In this document: piece after piece, positions 1 to 9,533 of the stretch
Position numbering within the stretch: position 1 is the first letter of the stretch
How the letters are laid out: every line of letters starts with the position of its first letter
Assembly: GCF_035474595.1 (NCBI RefSeq)
Contig: NZ_DATIND010000119.1
Location: forward strand, 1-47,623
Length of the DNA: 47,623 nt
Reading direction: 5' to 3'
Source: Longimicrobium sp.
Lineage (GTDB): Bacteria; Gemmatimonadota; Gemmatimonadetes; Longimicrobiales; Longimicrobiaceae
Notes under the pieces: generated by a model
Databases searched by the model: none
What the model was told of the DNA's origin: nothing
Seen by the model: only the letters and a program-made list of their open reading frames with translations
Translations under genes and position numbers: made by a program

Positions 1-42
1 GAGGATCGCGGTGCTGGAATTGGCGGCCGGAACGGCCCGGCT

Positions 43-88
43 CGACCGGGGATGAAGGCGCGCCGCGGCGCGCCTTCATCCCCGGTCG
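43..88. repeat. 46-bp perfect palindrome
   Basis: Two 23-nt arms (43-65 and 66-88) are exact reverse complements with no loop, centred on GCCGCGGC. It lies in the 360-nt non-coding stretch before crtI. It could be a bidirectional terminator of a gene left of the window, or a cruciform-forming repeat. There is no T-run, so a terminator role is only a guess. Confidence 0.75.
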
Positions 89-92
89 GAAG

Positions 93-132
93 TGTCACCC
101 ATCTCTCCGAACGGGTGTTACCCATGTCCCCG
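93..132. repeat. Paired 17-bp direct repeat resembling insertion-sequence ends
   Basis: TGTCACCCATCTCTCCG (93-109) and TGTTACCCATGTCCCCG (116-132) are direct repeats with three mismatches, spaced 23 bp apart. Repeated TGTnACCCATgTC motifs of this kind are known to me from termini of IS481-type elements. No transposase is present, so this may be an IS scar. The rest of 133-361 is GC-rich non-coding DNA in which I see no gene. Confidence 0.35.
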
Positions 133-361
133 GCCCTTGCAACTGCCTGGGGGAGGGGGAGACCTCAGCGCGAGGAGAGGCTTCGGCTCGCTGTGGAGGG
201 CACCCTGCTTCCCCGGCTCCTCCGCCCGCTCCGCGGGGGAGGGGGAAAACGCATCGAGGGGAAGCTTCAGCGCGCGACGCGATGCTGGACTGGGCCTCAC
301 GCCCCGGGAGGAGTTTCATCCTGAAACAAGTTCTTTCCTGGCTGGAAGACGACGAGGCGAG

Positions 362-1888
362 ATGAGCGAGACGGCGGTGGTGATCGGGAGCGGCTTCGGG
401 GGGCTGGCGGCGGCGGTGCGGCTGCGCGCGATGGGATGGCGCGTGGTGGTGCTCGAGGCGCTGGACCAGCCCGGCGGGCGCGCGCGCGTGTTCCGGCAGG
501 ACGGCTTTACCTTCGACGCCGGCCCCACCGTCATCACCGCGCCGTACCTGCTCGCGGAGCTGTTCGCGGCGGCGGGGCGGCGGATGGAGGACTACGTGGA
601 GCTCGTCCCCGTCGACCCCTTCTACCGCATCCTCTTCCACGACGGCAGCACCTTCGACTACGTGGGCGACGAGGAGCGGCTGATCGCCGAGATCCGCCGC
701 CTCAGCCCGCGCGACGTGGACGGCTACCGGCGCCTGGCCGCGCACGCCGAGCGCATCTTCGACGTGGGCTACACGCAGCTGGCCGACCAGCCGTTCGGGC
801 GCCTCTCCGACATGCTGCGCGTGCTGCCGCAGATGATGCGGCTGGAAAGCTTCCGCACCGTGCACGGCCTGGTCGCGCGCTACATCAAGGACGAGCGCCT
901 GCGGCGCGCGCTCACCTTCGAGCCGCTGCTGGTGGGAGGCAACCCGTTCACCACCACCTCCATCTACCTGCTCATCCACTGGCTGGAGCGGAAGTGGGGC
1001 GTGTGGTTCGCGAAGGGCGGCACCACCGCCATCGTCCACGCTCTCGTCCGCCTGCTGGGGGAGATGGAGGTGGAGGTGCGGATGAACGCGCCCGTGGAGG
1101 AGATCGTCGTCCGCAACGGCCGGGCGGCGGGGGTGCGCCTGGCCGGCGGCGAGACGATTCCCGCGTCGCTCGTCGTCAGCAACGCGGACCCGAGCTGGGT
1201 CTACTCGCGGATGCTGCCGCCGGAGCACCGTCCGCGGCACAGCGACGCGCGGGTGGCCCGCGTGCGCCAGTCGATGAGCCTGTTCGTGGGCTACTTCGGC
1301 AGCACGCGGCAATATCCCGAGATCGCGCACCACACCATCGTCCTCGGCGAGCGCTACCGCGGGCTGCTGGACGACATCTTCCGCCGCCGCGTGCTGGCCG
1401 ACGACTTCTCGCTCTACGTGCACGCGCCCACGCGCACCGACCCGTCGCTGGCGCCGCCGGGGCGGGAGACCTTCTACGTGCTGTCCCCCGTCCCCAACAA
1501 CCGCGGCGGGGTGGATTGGGAGCGCGAGCGCGGGCCCTACTTCGAGCGGGTGATGGAGGAGCTGGAGCGCCGCCTTCTCCCGGGGATCCGCGGCAGCATC
1601 GCGACCTCGCTGACGCTGACGCCGCGCGAGTTCGAGCGCGACCTGCGCTCGGTGGACGGCGCCGCGTTCGGCCCCGAGCCGGTGCTGACGCAGAGCGCCT
1701 GGTTCCGCTACCACAACCAGTCGGACGACGTCGCCGGCCTGTACTTCGTGGGCGCCGGCACGCACCCCGGCGGCGGCGTTCCCGGCGTGCTCTGCTCCGC
1801 GAAGGTGCTGGAGCGCATCGTGCCGCGGCCGGAGAAGCCGGTGGAGCTGGCGGGGATGGAGCGCAGGCGGGTAGTCGTCGGGGTGTGA
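362..1888 (+). CDS. crtI: Phytoene desaturase (CrtI family)
   Basis: 508-residue FAD-dependent desaturase that introduces double bonds into phytoene on the way to lycopene. The N-terminus has the dinucleotide-binding signature VVIGSGFGGLAAA (about residues 6-18), followed by the E and PGGRA segment of carotenoid desaturases. Near the C-terminus the family block GLYFVGAGTHPGGGVPG binds FAD and substrate. ATG at 362 is chosen because the Rossmann motif begins six residues later; in-frame sequence upstream does not look like protein. It leads a same-strand group with the lycopene cyclase and CrtO-type genes, separated from them by repeat DNA. Phytoene synthase is not in the window. Strong family assignment; the number of desaturation steps cannot be read from sequence. 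Confidence 0.93.
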   Translation: MSETAVVIGSGFGGLAAAVRLRAMGWRVVVLEALDQPGGRARVFRQDGFTFDAGPTVITAPYLLAELFAAAGRRMEDYVELVPVDPFYRILFHDGSTFDYVGDEERLIAEIRRLSPRDVDGYRRLAAHAERIFDVGYTQLADQPFGRLSDMLRVLPQMMRLESFRTVHGLVARYIKDERLRRALTFEPLLVGGNPFTTTSIYLLIHWLERKWGVWFAKGGTTAIVHALVRLLGEMEVEVRMNAPVEEIVVRNGRAAGVRLAGGETIPASLVVSNADPSWVYSRMLPPEHRPRHSDARVARVRQSMSLFVGYFGSTRQYPEIAHHTIVLGERYRGLLDDIFRRRVLADDFSLYVHAPTRTDPSLAPPGRETFYVLSPVPNNRGGVDWERERGPYFERVMEELERRLLPGIRGSIATSLTLTPREFERDLRSVDGAAFGPEPVLTQSAWFRYHNQSDDVAGLYFVGAGTHPGGGVPGVLCSAKVLERIVPRPEKPVELAGMERRRVVVGV

Positions 1889-1939
1889 GGTGGATCGGTG
1901 CTGTCTATCAGTGCTGGCGAGCGGCGGTGAGCGAAGCCG

Positions 1940-2150
1940 GCTCCCGCGCCGCCCTCTCCCCGCGCCTTAGAGCGCTCGCCCTCTCCCGTACCGGGCGAGG
2001 GGGGCTGTCCAGCATCCGTGCACCCTGCAACCTGTGATCGCGCCAATGCTTCGGTGTGTCGGTGATGCGTGCGAGCTACCTCTCCCGGTACGGGAGAGGT
2101 GGACGGCCTCGGCCGGCCGGAGAGGGCGCGATGCGACGGACACGCGCCGA
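1940..2150. repeat. ~205-bp dispersed repeat, copy 1
   Basis: Closely matches 4647-4853 in the same orientation. Each copy holds two stem-loops: an imperfect CTCTCCCGTACCGGGCGAGG and a palindrome ACCTCTCCCG-GTA-CGGGAGAGGT. A shorter inverted third copy lies at 35041-35110. It fills the gap between crtI and the lycopene cyclase. The two direct copies could recombine and delete the cyclase-crtO segment. Confidence 0.85.
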
Positions 2151-2212
2151 ACCGAGTCCCGCGATGACCACCGAATTCCGTCGATGAGCACCGAATCCAG
2201 CGCGGAGAGCCG

Positions 2213-3049
2213 TTGACCTATCTCGCCTTCCATGCCGTCTTCATCCTCCCGCCCATCGCGCTGCTGGCGGCTTGGGTGGCGCCGCGCCGGCACCGGCTGC
2301 CGCGGCGCGCGGGGTGGGCGCTGGCGGCGGTCGCGGCGCTGGCGCTCGCCTGGACGACGCCGTGGGACAACCATCTCGTCGCGCGCGGCGTGTGACGCTA
2401 CGGCGCGGACCGCGTCGTCGGCGTGATCGGCTACGTGCCTGTCGAGGAGTACCTGTTCTTCATCCTGCAGCCGATCCTCACCGGGCTGTGGTTCTACGCG
2501 ATGCTGCTGGTCACGGGGGATGAGGAGGGGATGGAGATCGAGGGAAGTCGAGGCTCGCGAGCCGGTCGAATCATCCCCCTTCCCGAGTCGTTGGCTGAGC
2601 CAAGGAGGAGGAGGAAGATGCCGCTCGCACCGGAGGTGGCGCGGTGGACGGCGGCGGGGCTGTGGCTGGCGGCGGGCATCGCCGCGTGGGTGGCGCTGAC
2701 CGAGCCGCGGGCGACGTATCTGCGGCTGATCCTCGTCTGGGCCTCGCCCGTGCTCGCGGGGCTGTGGGCGTGGGCGGGCGCGGAGGTGTGGGCGCGGCGG
2801 CGCGCGTACCTGCTCGGGCTCGCGGCGCCGACGGTCTATCTCTGGGTCGCGGACGTGGTCGCCATCCGGCTCGGCATCTGGTCCATCGACCGGCGGTTCA
2901 GCATGGGCATCCTCATCCTCGGGCTGCCGGTGGAGGAGGCGCTGTTCTTCCTCGTCACCAACCTGCTGGTCGTCGTCGGCCTCATCGCCGTCATCTACCG
3001 TCCGGCTCGCTCGGCATCGCGTCTCCCCCGCCCCGTTGCGGCATCGTGA
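2213..3049 (+). pseudogene. crtY: Two-domain lycopene cyclase with an in-frame TGA
   Basis: Fused CrtYc/CrtYd-type membrane lycopene beta-cyclase. TTG start 2213 follows GGAGAG at good spacing and gives MTYLAFHAVFILPP, the usual family N-terminus. Reading continues to PWDNHLVARGV and then meets TGA at 2393-2395, where relatives have Trp (GVWYYG); here it reads stop-R-Y-G. The same frame then resumes without a shift through GYVPVEEYLFFILQP and the second domain ([24 protein letters not shown]) to the TGA at 3047. Total would be 278 residues if the codon were sense. A TGG to TGA change explains it, and the rest shows no decay. A recent mutation, a sequencing error or readthrough are all possible. 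A GTG at 2423 has no ribosome-binding site. The stop overlaps the next start (GTGA). Confidence 0.85.
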
Positions 3050-4599
3050 CGCGCATCTCCAATCCCGACTACGACGTCGTGGTCTGCGGCGCGGGGCACA
3101 ACGCGCTGGTGACGGCGGCATACCTGGCGCAGGCCGGCTACCGCGTCGGCGTGTTCGAGCGGCGGCACATCGCGGGCGGCGCGGTGGCCACAGAGGAGAT
3201 CGTCCCCGGCTACCGCTTCGACATCGGCGGGAGCGCGCACATCCTCATCCGCCTGGCGCCCATCGTGGCCGAGCTGGGGCTGGAGCGCTTCGGGCTGGAA
3301 TACATCGACCTCGATCCGCTCTTCTTCTCCCCCTTCCCCGACGGCGATTCGCTCTTCATCCACCGCTCGCTCGGCCGCACCGTGGACGGGCTGGAGCGGA
3401 AGTGGCCGGGCGAGGGCGAGCGCTATCGCAGGCTGATCGAAGAGTGGACGCCGTTCGCGCGGATGGTGCGCGACCTGTTCCTGAGCGTGCCCAGCCCGTT
3501 CGAGCTGGGGCGGAAGATGGTGTTCGGCAAGGCCGTGCAGGGGGATTGGAAGCGCGCGCTGGGGACGATCCTGTCGCCGTACGGCGAGGTCGTCGATCGA
3601 TATCTGACGCAGGAGAAGCTGAAGGCGCCGCTGGTGTGGATGGCCGCGCAGTCCGGCCCGCCGCCCACGGAGCCGATGAGCGCGCCCTTCCTCCTCTGGC
3701 AGCCGCTCTACCACGAGGGCGGCATCGCGCGGCCGCGCGGCGGCTCGGGGATGCTGACGCAGGCGCTGGCCGCCCATGTCCGCGCGCACGGCGGCGAGGT
3801 GCACACGTCCGCCCCCGTCGACCGCATCCTCGTGGACGGCAGGCGCGCGGTGGGGATCGTGACCGGCGGGCGGACGGTGACGGCGCGCGCGGTGGTCAGC
3901 GGCACGCACGCGCTGGAGACGTTCGGGCGCCTGCTGCCGCCGGAGCACCGCCCGCCCGCCGCCGAGGGGATGCGCGCCGGCAACGGCTTCGGGGCGATCC
4001 TGCGCCTGGCGCTGCGCGAGCCCGTCCGCTACGCCGCGCATCCCGGCGCCGACGCGCGGATCGCGCTGCAGCTCATCTGCCGCGACCGCGCGCAGATCTC
4101 CGCCGCGTACGCCGACTACCTGCGCGGCGAGCCCACCCGCGACCCGCCGCTCGTCGCCATGACCTTCAGCGCCGTGGACGACTCGCTGGCCCCGCCCGGC
4201 GGCGAGGTGCTGTGGCTCTGGGCGCAGTACTATCCGTACGAGCTCTCCGGCGGGAAGACGTGGGACGAGATCGGGCCCGCCGTCGCGGATACGATCCTCG
4301 ATACCTTCGAGCGGTACGCGCCGGGGACGCGGGAGAAGGTGGTGGGGAGCCTGTTCCAGCACCCGGTGTGGCTGGAGCGCGAGCTGGGGCTGCACCGCGG
4401 CAACGTGATGCACCTGGAGATGAGCGTCAGCCAGATGTTCGCGCTGCGGCCGTTCGCGGGGATGGCCGGCTACCGCACGCACCTGAAGGGATTGTACATC
4501 ACCGGCGCCAGCACCCATCCCGGCGGCGGCATCATGGGCGCCAGCGGCCGCAACGCCGCGCGGGTGATGCTGAAGGATTTGAGCAGAAGGCGGGTGTGA
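3046..4599 (+). CDS. crtO: CrtO-type carotenoid oxidoreductase (probable beta-carotene ketolase)
   Basis: 517-residue FAD flavoprotein of the phytoene-dehydrogenase superfamily. N-terminus [20 protein letters not shown] is the CrtO variant of the Rossmann motif, with GHN in place of [15 protein letters not shown] follows, and the C-terminus has [20 protein letters not shown]. Known CrtO proteins add keto groups to gamma- or beta-carotene. GTG start 3046 overlaps the cyclase stop by four bases, so the pair is probably translationally coupled. In context it would oxidise the product of the cyclase. If the cyclase is really inactive, its substrate would have to be an acyclic or monocyclic carotenoid. 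It could instead be another desaturase-like oxidoreductase; the cofactor family is certain, the reaction is not. Confidence 0.82.
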   Translation: MTRISNPDYDVVVCGAGHNALVTAAYLAQAGYRVGVFERRHIAGGAVATEEIVPGYRFDIGGSAHILIRLAPIVAELGLERFGLEYIDLDPLFFSPFPDGDSLFIHRSLGRTVDGLERKWPGEGERYRRLIEEWTPFARMVRDLFLSVPSPFELGRKMVFGKAVQGDWKRALGTILSPYGEVVDRYLTQEKLKAPLVWMAAQSGPPPTEPMSAPFLLWQPLYHEGGIARPRGGSGMLTQALAAHVRAHGGEVHTSAPVDRILVDGRRAVGIVTGGRTVTARAVVSGTHALETFGRLLPPEHRPPAAEGMRAGNGFGAILRLALREPVRYAAHPGADARIALQLICRDRAQISAAYADYLRGEPTRDPPLVAMTFSAVDDSLAPPGGEVLWLWAQYYPYELSGGKTWDEIGPAVADTILDTFERYAPGTREKVVGSLFQHPVWLERELGLHRGNVMHLEMSVSQMFALRPFAGMAGYRTHLKGLYITGASTHPGGGIMGASGRNAARVMLKDLSRRRV

Positions 4600-4646
4600 G
4601 GGACGATCGCGATGGCCGTGGCTCGAACGGCGGTGCGCTTCGGCTG

Positions 4647-4853
4647 CATCCGCGCCGCCCTCTTCCGCGCCTGAGAGCGCTCGCCCTCTCCCGTACCGGG
4701 CGAGGGGGCCGGCCAGCATCGGCGCACCCTGCAAACGCCGGCGACACGAATGCTTCCGTGTGCCGGTGATGCTCGCGAGCTACCTCTCCCGGTACGGGAG
4801 AGGTGGACGGCCTCGGCCGGCCGGAGAGGGCGCGATGCGGCGGCCGCGCGCCG
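4647..4853. repeat. ~205-bp dispersed repeat, copy 2
   Basis: Direct copy of the element at 1940-2150, placed immediately after crtO. The palindrome ACCTCTCCCGGTACGGGAGAGGT is identical in both. The rest of the gap to 5126 holds only the hairpin at 4966-5024 and unrecognised GC-rich sequence. Confidence 0.85.
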
Positions 4854-4965
4854 GACCATCTCTCCCCGCCATCACCCGCGTGGTGGAGGCCGAGGGCTGA
4901 AGCGGCTCCGCGAAGAGGAAAGAACCGCGGACAACCGCTGATCCCCCGAAAGGAAAGACTGGTTT

Positions 4966-5024
4966 TCACGCAGAGACGCAGAGACGCAGAGAGGTATTCC
5001 CTGCGTCTCTGCGTCTCTGCGTGA
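4966..5024. repeat. 24-bp perfect stem built of an 8-bp tandem unit
   Basis: The left arm (4966-4989) is made of tandem ACGCAGAG units. The right arm (5001-5024) is its exact reverse complement, with an 11-nt loop. It belongs to the intergenic short-tandem-palindrome class seen elsewhere in the window. On the minus strand the TTTT at 4963-4966 becomes AAAA, so on neither strand is it a classical terminator. Confidence 0.8.
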
Positions 5025-5126
5025 GTCCATCTTTTCGATGTCGAATTCACCACGAAGCACGCGGCCCCGCATTCTCACCCGGCGGCTCGGGAGCCGGGGC
5101 GCGAGCGGACGCCACCCTCCTCGTCC

Positions 5127-5276
5127 CTACCAGCACATCGCCTGGCCGGTATCGCAGCAGTAGCTGGGCTCGGCGGTGGGCTTCGTGACCGTGATGGACC
5201 ACTGCGGGTCTGCCGGGTCGGAGGCCTGCAGCGAAACCACGTTCAGCGTGTCGAGGTCCAGCGTCAGCTTCTGCAT
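5127..5276 (-). CDS. Small RiPP-like precursor peptide 1
   Basis: 49-residue peptide. ATG at 5276 is preceded by GGGAG at a spacing of about seven. The leader MQKLTLDLDTLNVVSLQAS matches the leaders of the two larger peptides at 9534 and 12876 (pattern K-L-x-L-x-L-[DN]-x-L-x-V-x-S). The C-terminus ends in SYCCDTGQAMCW, with three Cys plus Ser/Thr, unlike the repeats of its paralogues. Such leaders occur on class I lanthipeptide-type (pinensin-like) precursors, as far as I recall the family. No dehydratase, cyclase, protease or exporter is adjacent. The upstream region carries a 9-bp hairpin (5310-5330). The next plus-strand promoter at 5414 is divergent. It is unlikely to be a chance ORF, given the leader match and ribosome-binding site. 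Its modification is inference. Confidence 0.72.
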   Translation of the reverse strand: MQKLTLDLDTLNVVSLQASDPADPQWSITVTKPTAEPSYCCDTGQAMCW

Positions 5277-5413
5277 TCGTTCGTCTCCCGATGTGGATAA
5301 GTGGATGCGGGCTCGCGCGTTGCGCGAGCCACGAAGGTCCAGGACCCGGTGCGGACGCCGCACGACTCCCGCGCCCCTCGAGGCGAAGTTCCCCCGCTCC
5401 ACGATGGAGGGGG

Positions 5414-5442
5414 TCGACAACGCCTCGCGGTAAACATATTAT
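5414..5442 (+). promoter_or_regulatory. Sigma-70-type promoter for mtnA
   Basis: TCGACA, 17 bp, TATTAT: five of six consensus matches at each box with ideal spacing. It implies a leader of about 150 nt before the mtnA ATG at 5598. That leader holds a GCTCCCGCTCCGGGAGC hairpin near 5472-5488. The gap 5277-5597 otherwise has no gene. Confidence 0.6.
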
Positions 5443-5597
5443 CCGCCACCAAATCTCGTAAGCTCCGAAATGCTCCCGCTCCGGGAGCACCGGGAAGCGG
5501 CGCCACCCGCCGCGCTCGCGGCCGCTTGCCACCGCGGCCGTTCGTCGCGACACTTCGGGTCCGCGAACCCGACTCACCCGTCACCGCAGCCGTACGC

Positions 5598-6686
<1,089 letters not shown>

Positions 6687-6964
6687 AATTGGCGGGCAAC
6701 AACAGCACAAAGTCCCTGCGGGACTGCTCCCCCGGCATCAGGGCGCGCGACCGGCACATTGCCGTCCGCCGAGTGAGCTGAACCGTGCAGGGCGCACCGC
6801 AGCCCCCATCCCTCCCCAGGCGTTTGGGGGGAGGGACAGGCTGATCGGGGCGCGACGGGTCGCGCCGGATCGGCCAGGGAGAGGGCCCGCGGGGGTAGCG
6901 GGAACGCTCCGGCCGTATCTCCACCGAATCCCGTCTCCATCTCCATCACCGATCCGAATCGCCC

Positions 6965-9040
6965 ATGTCGAGCACTGAATCCGCCATCACCCTCCCCGCC
7001 CTCGCCCCGCTGTACGCCGGCCCGGCCGACGCCGTGGACGAGCTGGTGGCGTGGTCGCGCCGGCTGGGCGCGGACCCGTCGCTCGTCCTCAAGGGCGGCG
7101 GCAACACCTCGGTGAAGCTGGGGGAGACGGACGTCGCCGGGCGCCCCGTGGCGGTGCTGCGGGTGAAGGGCTCCGGCTCGGACCTGGCCTCGGCGAAGCG
7201 CGGCGACTTCGCGGGCGTGCGGCTGGACGACGTGCTCCCGCTCTTCGATCGCGCCGACATGAGCGACGAGGAGATGGTCGATTACCTCGCGCGCACCCTC
7301 ACCGACCCGCGCGCGCCGCGGCCGTCCATCGAGACCCTGCTGCACGCCTTCATCCCCGCCGCCGCCGTCTTCCACTCGCACGCCGACGCCCTCCTCGCGC
7401 TCATCAACACCCCCGATCCCCATGCGGTGCTGGATGATGCGCTGGGCGCGGACGTGCTGCGCATCCCGTATCGCCGCCCCGGCTTCCTGCTGTCGAAGGA
7501 GGTCGGCGCGGCGGTGCGGGCCAATCCCGGCGCGCCCGGCCTCGTGCTGCTGAACCACGGCCTGGTGACGTGGGGATCGTCGCCCGAGGAGGCGTACGAG
7601 CGCCACCTCGCCCTCGTCGAGCGCGCGCGGGAGTACGTGGAGGCGCGCGAGCCGTCCGCCGTCTTCGCCGCGGAGCCGCGGTACGCGCTGGACGCCGACG
7701 ACCGCCGCCGCGTCGCCGCCGCGCTGGCGCCCGTCATCCGCGGCGCGCTGTCGGCCGAGAAGCGCGTCATCCTCCGCTACACCGACGCGCCGGACGTGCT
7801 GGCGTTCGCCGGCTCCGCCCGCGCTCGGACCGCGTCGGCGGCGGGCGCGGCGACGCCGGACCACATCCTCACGACGAAAGTCCATCCCCTCTGGGTAGAT
7901 GTGGATGACGTGGGGGATGTGGATGCGATCGCGCGGAATTTCGCCGCGGCCTTGGAGAAGTATCGGGCCGACTATGGGGATTACGTCGCGCGCTGGCGGA
8001 CGGACGAGGCGGTGCAGGATGCGGCGCCGCGGATCGTGCTGGTGCCGGGGGTGGGGATGTTCACCGCGGGGAAGGACGCGAAGTCGGCCGGGCTGGCGCG
8101 CGACATCTACCTGCACACCATCGGCATCATGGCGGGCGCCGAGACGCTGGGCGGTTACCGCTCGCTGGCCGAGCAGGAGCAGTTCCGCGCCGAGTACTGG
8201 CCGCTGGAGCTGTACAAGCTCACCATCGCCCCGCCCGAGCGCGAGCTGGCGCGGCGCGTGGCGCTGGTCACCGGCGCCGCCAGCGGTCTGGGCCGCGCCA
8301 TCGCGCACACCCTGGCCGCCGCCGGCGCGCACGTGGTGGTCACCGACGTGAACGACGACGGCGCGCTGGCCGTGGCCGACGAGATCGCGGCGCGCGAGGG
8401 CGCTGGCACAGCCGTGGCGCACCGCCTGGACGTCACCCGCGAGCACGACGTGGCCGACGCGCTGGAGCAGGCCGTGCTCGACTTCGGCGGCGTGGACGTG
8501 GTGGTGTCGAACGCGGGGATGGCGCACTGCGCGCCCATCGAGGCGCTGGAGCTGGCGGACTGGGAGCGGAGCCTGGCCGTGAACGCGACCGGGCACTTCC
8601 TGGTGACGCGCGCGGCGCTGCGGCACTTCCGGCGGCAGGGGCTGGGCGGCGCGCTGGTGTTCGTGGCGACCAAGAACGTGACCGCGCCGGGGAAGGATTT
8701 CGTGGCCTACAGCGCGTCGAAGGCCGCCGAGGCGCAGCTGGCGCGCGTGGCGGCCATCGAGGCGGGCCCTATCGGCGTGCGCGTGAACATGGTCAACCCC
8801 GACGCCATCTTCGGCGGCAGCAACCTGTGGAGCGACATCCGCCAGGAGCGCGCGAAGGCCTACGGCGTGGACCCCGAGAAGCTGGAGGACGTCTACCGCG
8901 GCCGCACGCTGCTGGGCGTTGAGGTGCGCGCGGAGGACGTGGCCGAGGCGGTGCTGTTCCTCGCCTCAGACAGATCGTCGCGCACGACGGGGGCGATGAT
9001 CGCGGTGGATGGTGGGGTGCGCGAGGCGTTCGTGCGGTGA
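6965..9040 (+). CDS. Bifunctional class II aldolase / short-chain dehydrogenase
   Basis: 691-residue fusion. Residues 1 to about 425 form a class II (zinc) aldolase: KGGGNTSVK at 43-51, E123 in PSIET, the zinc pair H137/H139 in FHSHAD, and a third ligand H198 in LLNHGLVTWG. Residues from about 430 form an SDR: TGAASGLGRAI cofactor loop, NAG (VVSNAG), YSASK catalytic Tyr/Lys near 581, and a C-terminal AVDGG block. The architecture equals RhaD/RhaE-type proteins annotated as rhamnulose-1-phosphate aldolase/lactaldehyde dehydrogenase. Here no rhamnose gene is near and mtnA lies just upstream. The enzyme may therefore split 5-deoxy- or 5-methylthio-ribulose-1-phosphate into DHAP plus an aldehyde, which the SDR half would reduce. 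Architecture certain, substrate inferred. Confidence 0.9.
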   Translation: MSSTESAITLPALAPLYAGPADAVDELVAWSRRLGADPSLVLKGGGNTSVKLGETDVAGRPVAVLRVKGSGSDLASAKRGDFAGVRLDDVLPLFDRADMSDEEMVDYLARTLTDPRAPRPSIETLLHAFIPAAAVFHSHADALLALINTPDPHAVLDDALGADVLRIPYRRPGFLLSKEVGAAVRANPGAPGLVLLNHGLVTWGSSPEEAYERHLALVERAREYVEAREPSAVFAAEPRYALDADDRRRVAAALAPVIRGALSAEKRVILRYTDAPDVLAFAGSARARTASAAGAATPDHILTTKVHPLWVDVDDVGDVDAIARNFAAALEKYRADYGDYVARWRTDEAVQDAAPRIVLVPGVGMFTAGKDAKSAGLARDIYLHTIGIMAGAETLGGYRSLAEQEQFRAEYWPLELYKLTIAPPERELARRVALVTGAASGLGRAIAHTLAAAGAHVVVTDVNDDGALAVADEIAAREGAGTAVAHRLDVTREHDVADALEQAVLDFGGVDVVVSNAGMAHCAPIEALELADWERSLAVNATGHFLVTRAALRHFRRQGLGGALVFVATKNVTAPGKDFVAYSASKAAEAQLARVAAIEAGPIGVRVNMVNPDAIFGGSNLWSDIRQERAKAYGVDPEKLEDVYRGRTLLGVEVRAEDVAEAVLFLASDRSSRTTGAMIAVDGGVREAFVR

Positions 9041-9053
9041 GTGCGCCGGTCGT

Positions 9054-9299
9054 TTACCCGCCGGATGGCGGCCCTTGGTTCTCGAACTCGCTGCGCAGCT
9101 TGGCTAAGTAGCCGGCTGGGTCCGCCAGGATCAACAGCATTCCGTCCGTAATCGACATCCGCGCCGCGGCGTCGGAGAAATCGCTCAGTTCGGAGCGATA
9201 CAATTCCATGACTTCGGCGGGCATGACGGTCGCCATTGCATCGAGCAACTCGGTCGGCGTAAATGCCCCGAGGGTCAAGCGCGTATCCAAGTTCGACAC
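9054..9299 (-). CDS. Small hypothetical acidic protein
   Basis: 81 residues from GTG 9299, or 79 from a TTG at 9293 that sits better behind a GGAGA sequence. It reads FTPTELLDAMATVMPAEVMELYRSELSDFSDAAARMS, then DGMLLILADPAGYLAKLRSEF: acidic, helix-rich, without signal or membrane segment. It is convergent with the aldolase fusion; their stops are 13 nt apart. I do not recognise the family. Balanced composition compared with the Arg/Ala-rich shadow frames favours a real gene, or the remnant of a longer one. Confidence 0.42.
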   Translation of the reverse strand: MSNLDTRLTLGAFTPTELLDAMATVMPAEVMELYRSELSDFSDAAARMSITDGMLLILADPAGYLAKLRSEFENQGPPSGG

Positions 9300-9343
9300 T
9301 CTCCGATGTGCAGGTGAGACGGCCGTGTCGCCCGGTGCGGCAC

Positions 9344-9417
9344 GGGTGCGGGCCGCTCGGCGCCTCGTCCGCGAGATCATGGACGGTCCGGATCCGCTGC
9401 AGCCGATCGTCAGGCCG
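9344..9417. repeat. ~80-bp GC-rich island repeat, copy A
   Basis: Most diverged of five same-orientation copies between 9.3 and 14.9 kb. The conserved core reads GGGTGCGGG-CC, then GATCATGGACGG, then CTGCAGCCGATCGTCAGGC. It lies downstream of the peptide gene terminator at 9424. Confidence 0.65.
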
Positions 9418-9423
9418 CGCGAA

Positions 9424-9458
9424 GAAAACGGAGAACTGCGGCCAGCTGCAGTTCTCCG
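9424..9458 (-). terminator. Rho-independent terminator of RiPP-like gene 2
   Basis: On the minus strand CGGAGAACTGC and GCAGTTCTCCG form an 11-bp perfect stem with an 8-nt loop, followed by TTTTCTTC. It lies about 75 nt beyond the stop of the peptide gene. An almost identical structure follows its paralogue at 12764-12797. Confidence 0.8.
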
Positions 9459-9533
9459 TATTCCGCGTCTCCGCGTGAACCGGCAGTGGTTACGGCCGCC
9501 CCGTCCGCCCGTGGTCCGGGCGGGACGCCTGCG

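Noticed and set aside
2423-2620. Insertion element inside the lycopene cyclase (charged stretch GDEEGMEIEGSRG and following residues)
   Set aside because: It stays in frame and falls at the junction of the two cyclase domains, where a variable linker is expected.
2423-3049. Second half of the cyclase as an independent gene starting at GTG 2423
   Set aside because: No ribosome-binding site precedes it, and in-frame family residues (R-Y-G-A-D-R-V-V-G) lie between the stop and this GTG. A split gene cannot be fully excluded.
5443-5597. SAM-type riboswitch before mtnA
   Set aside because: Only a simple GCTCCCGCTCCGGGAGC hairpin is visible; I could not match any SAM riboswitch core.
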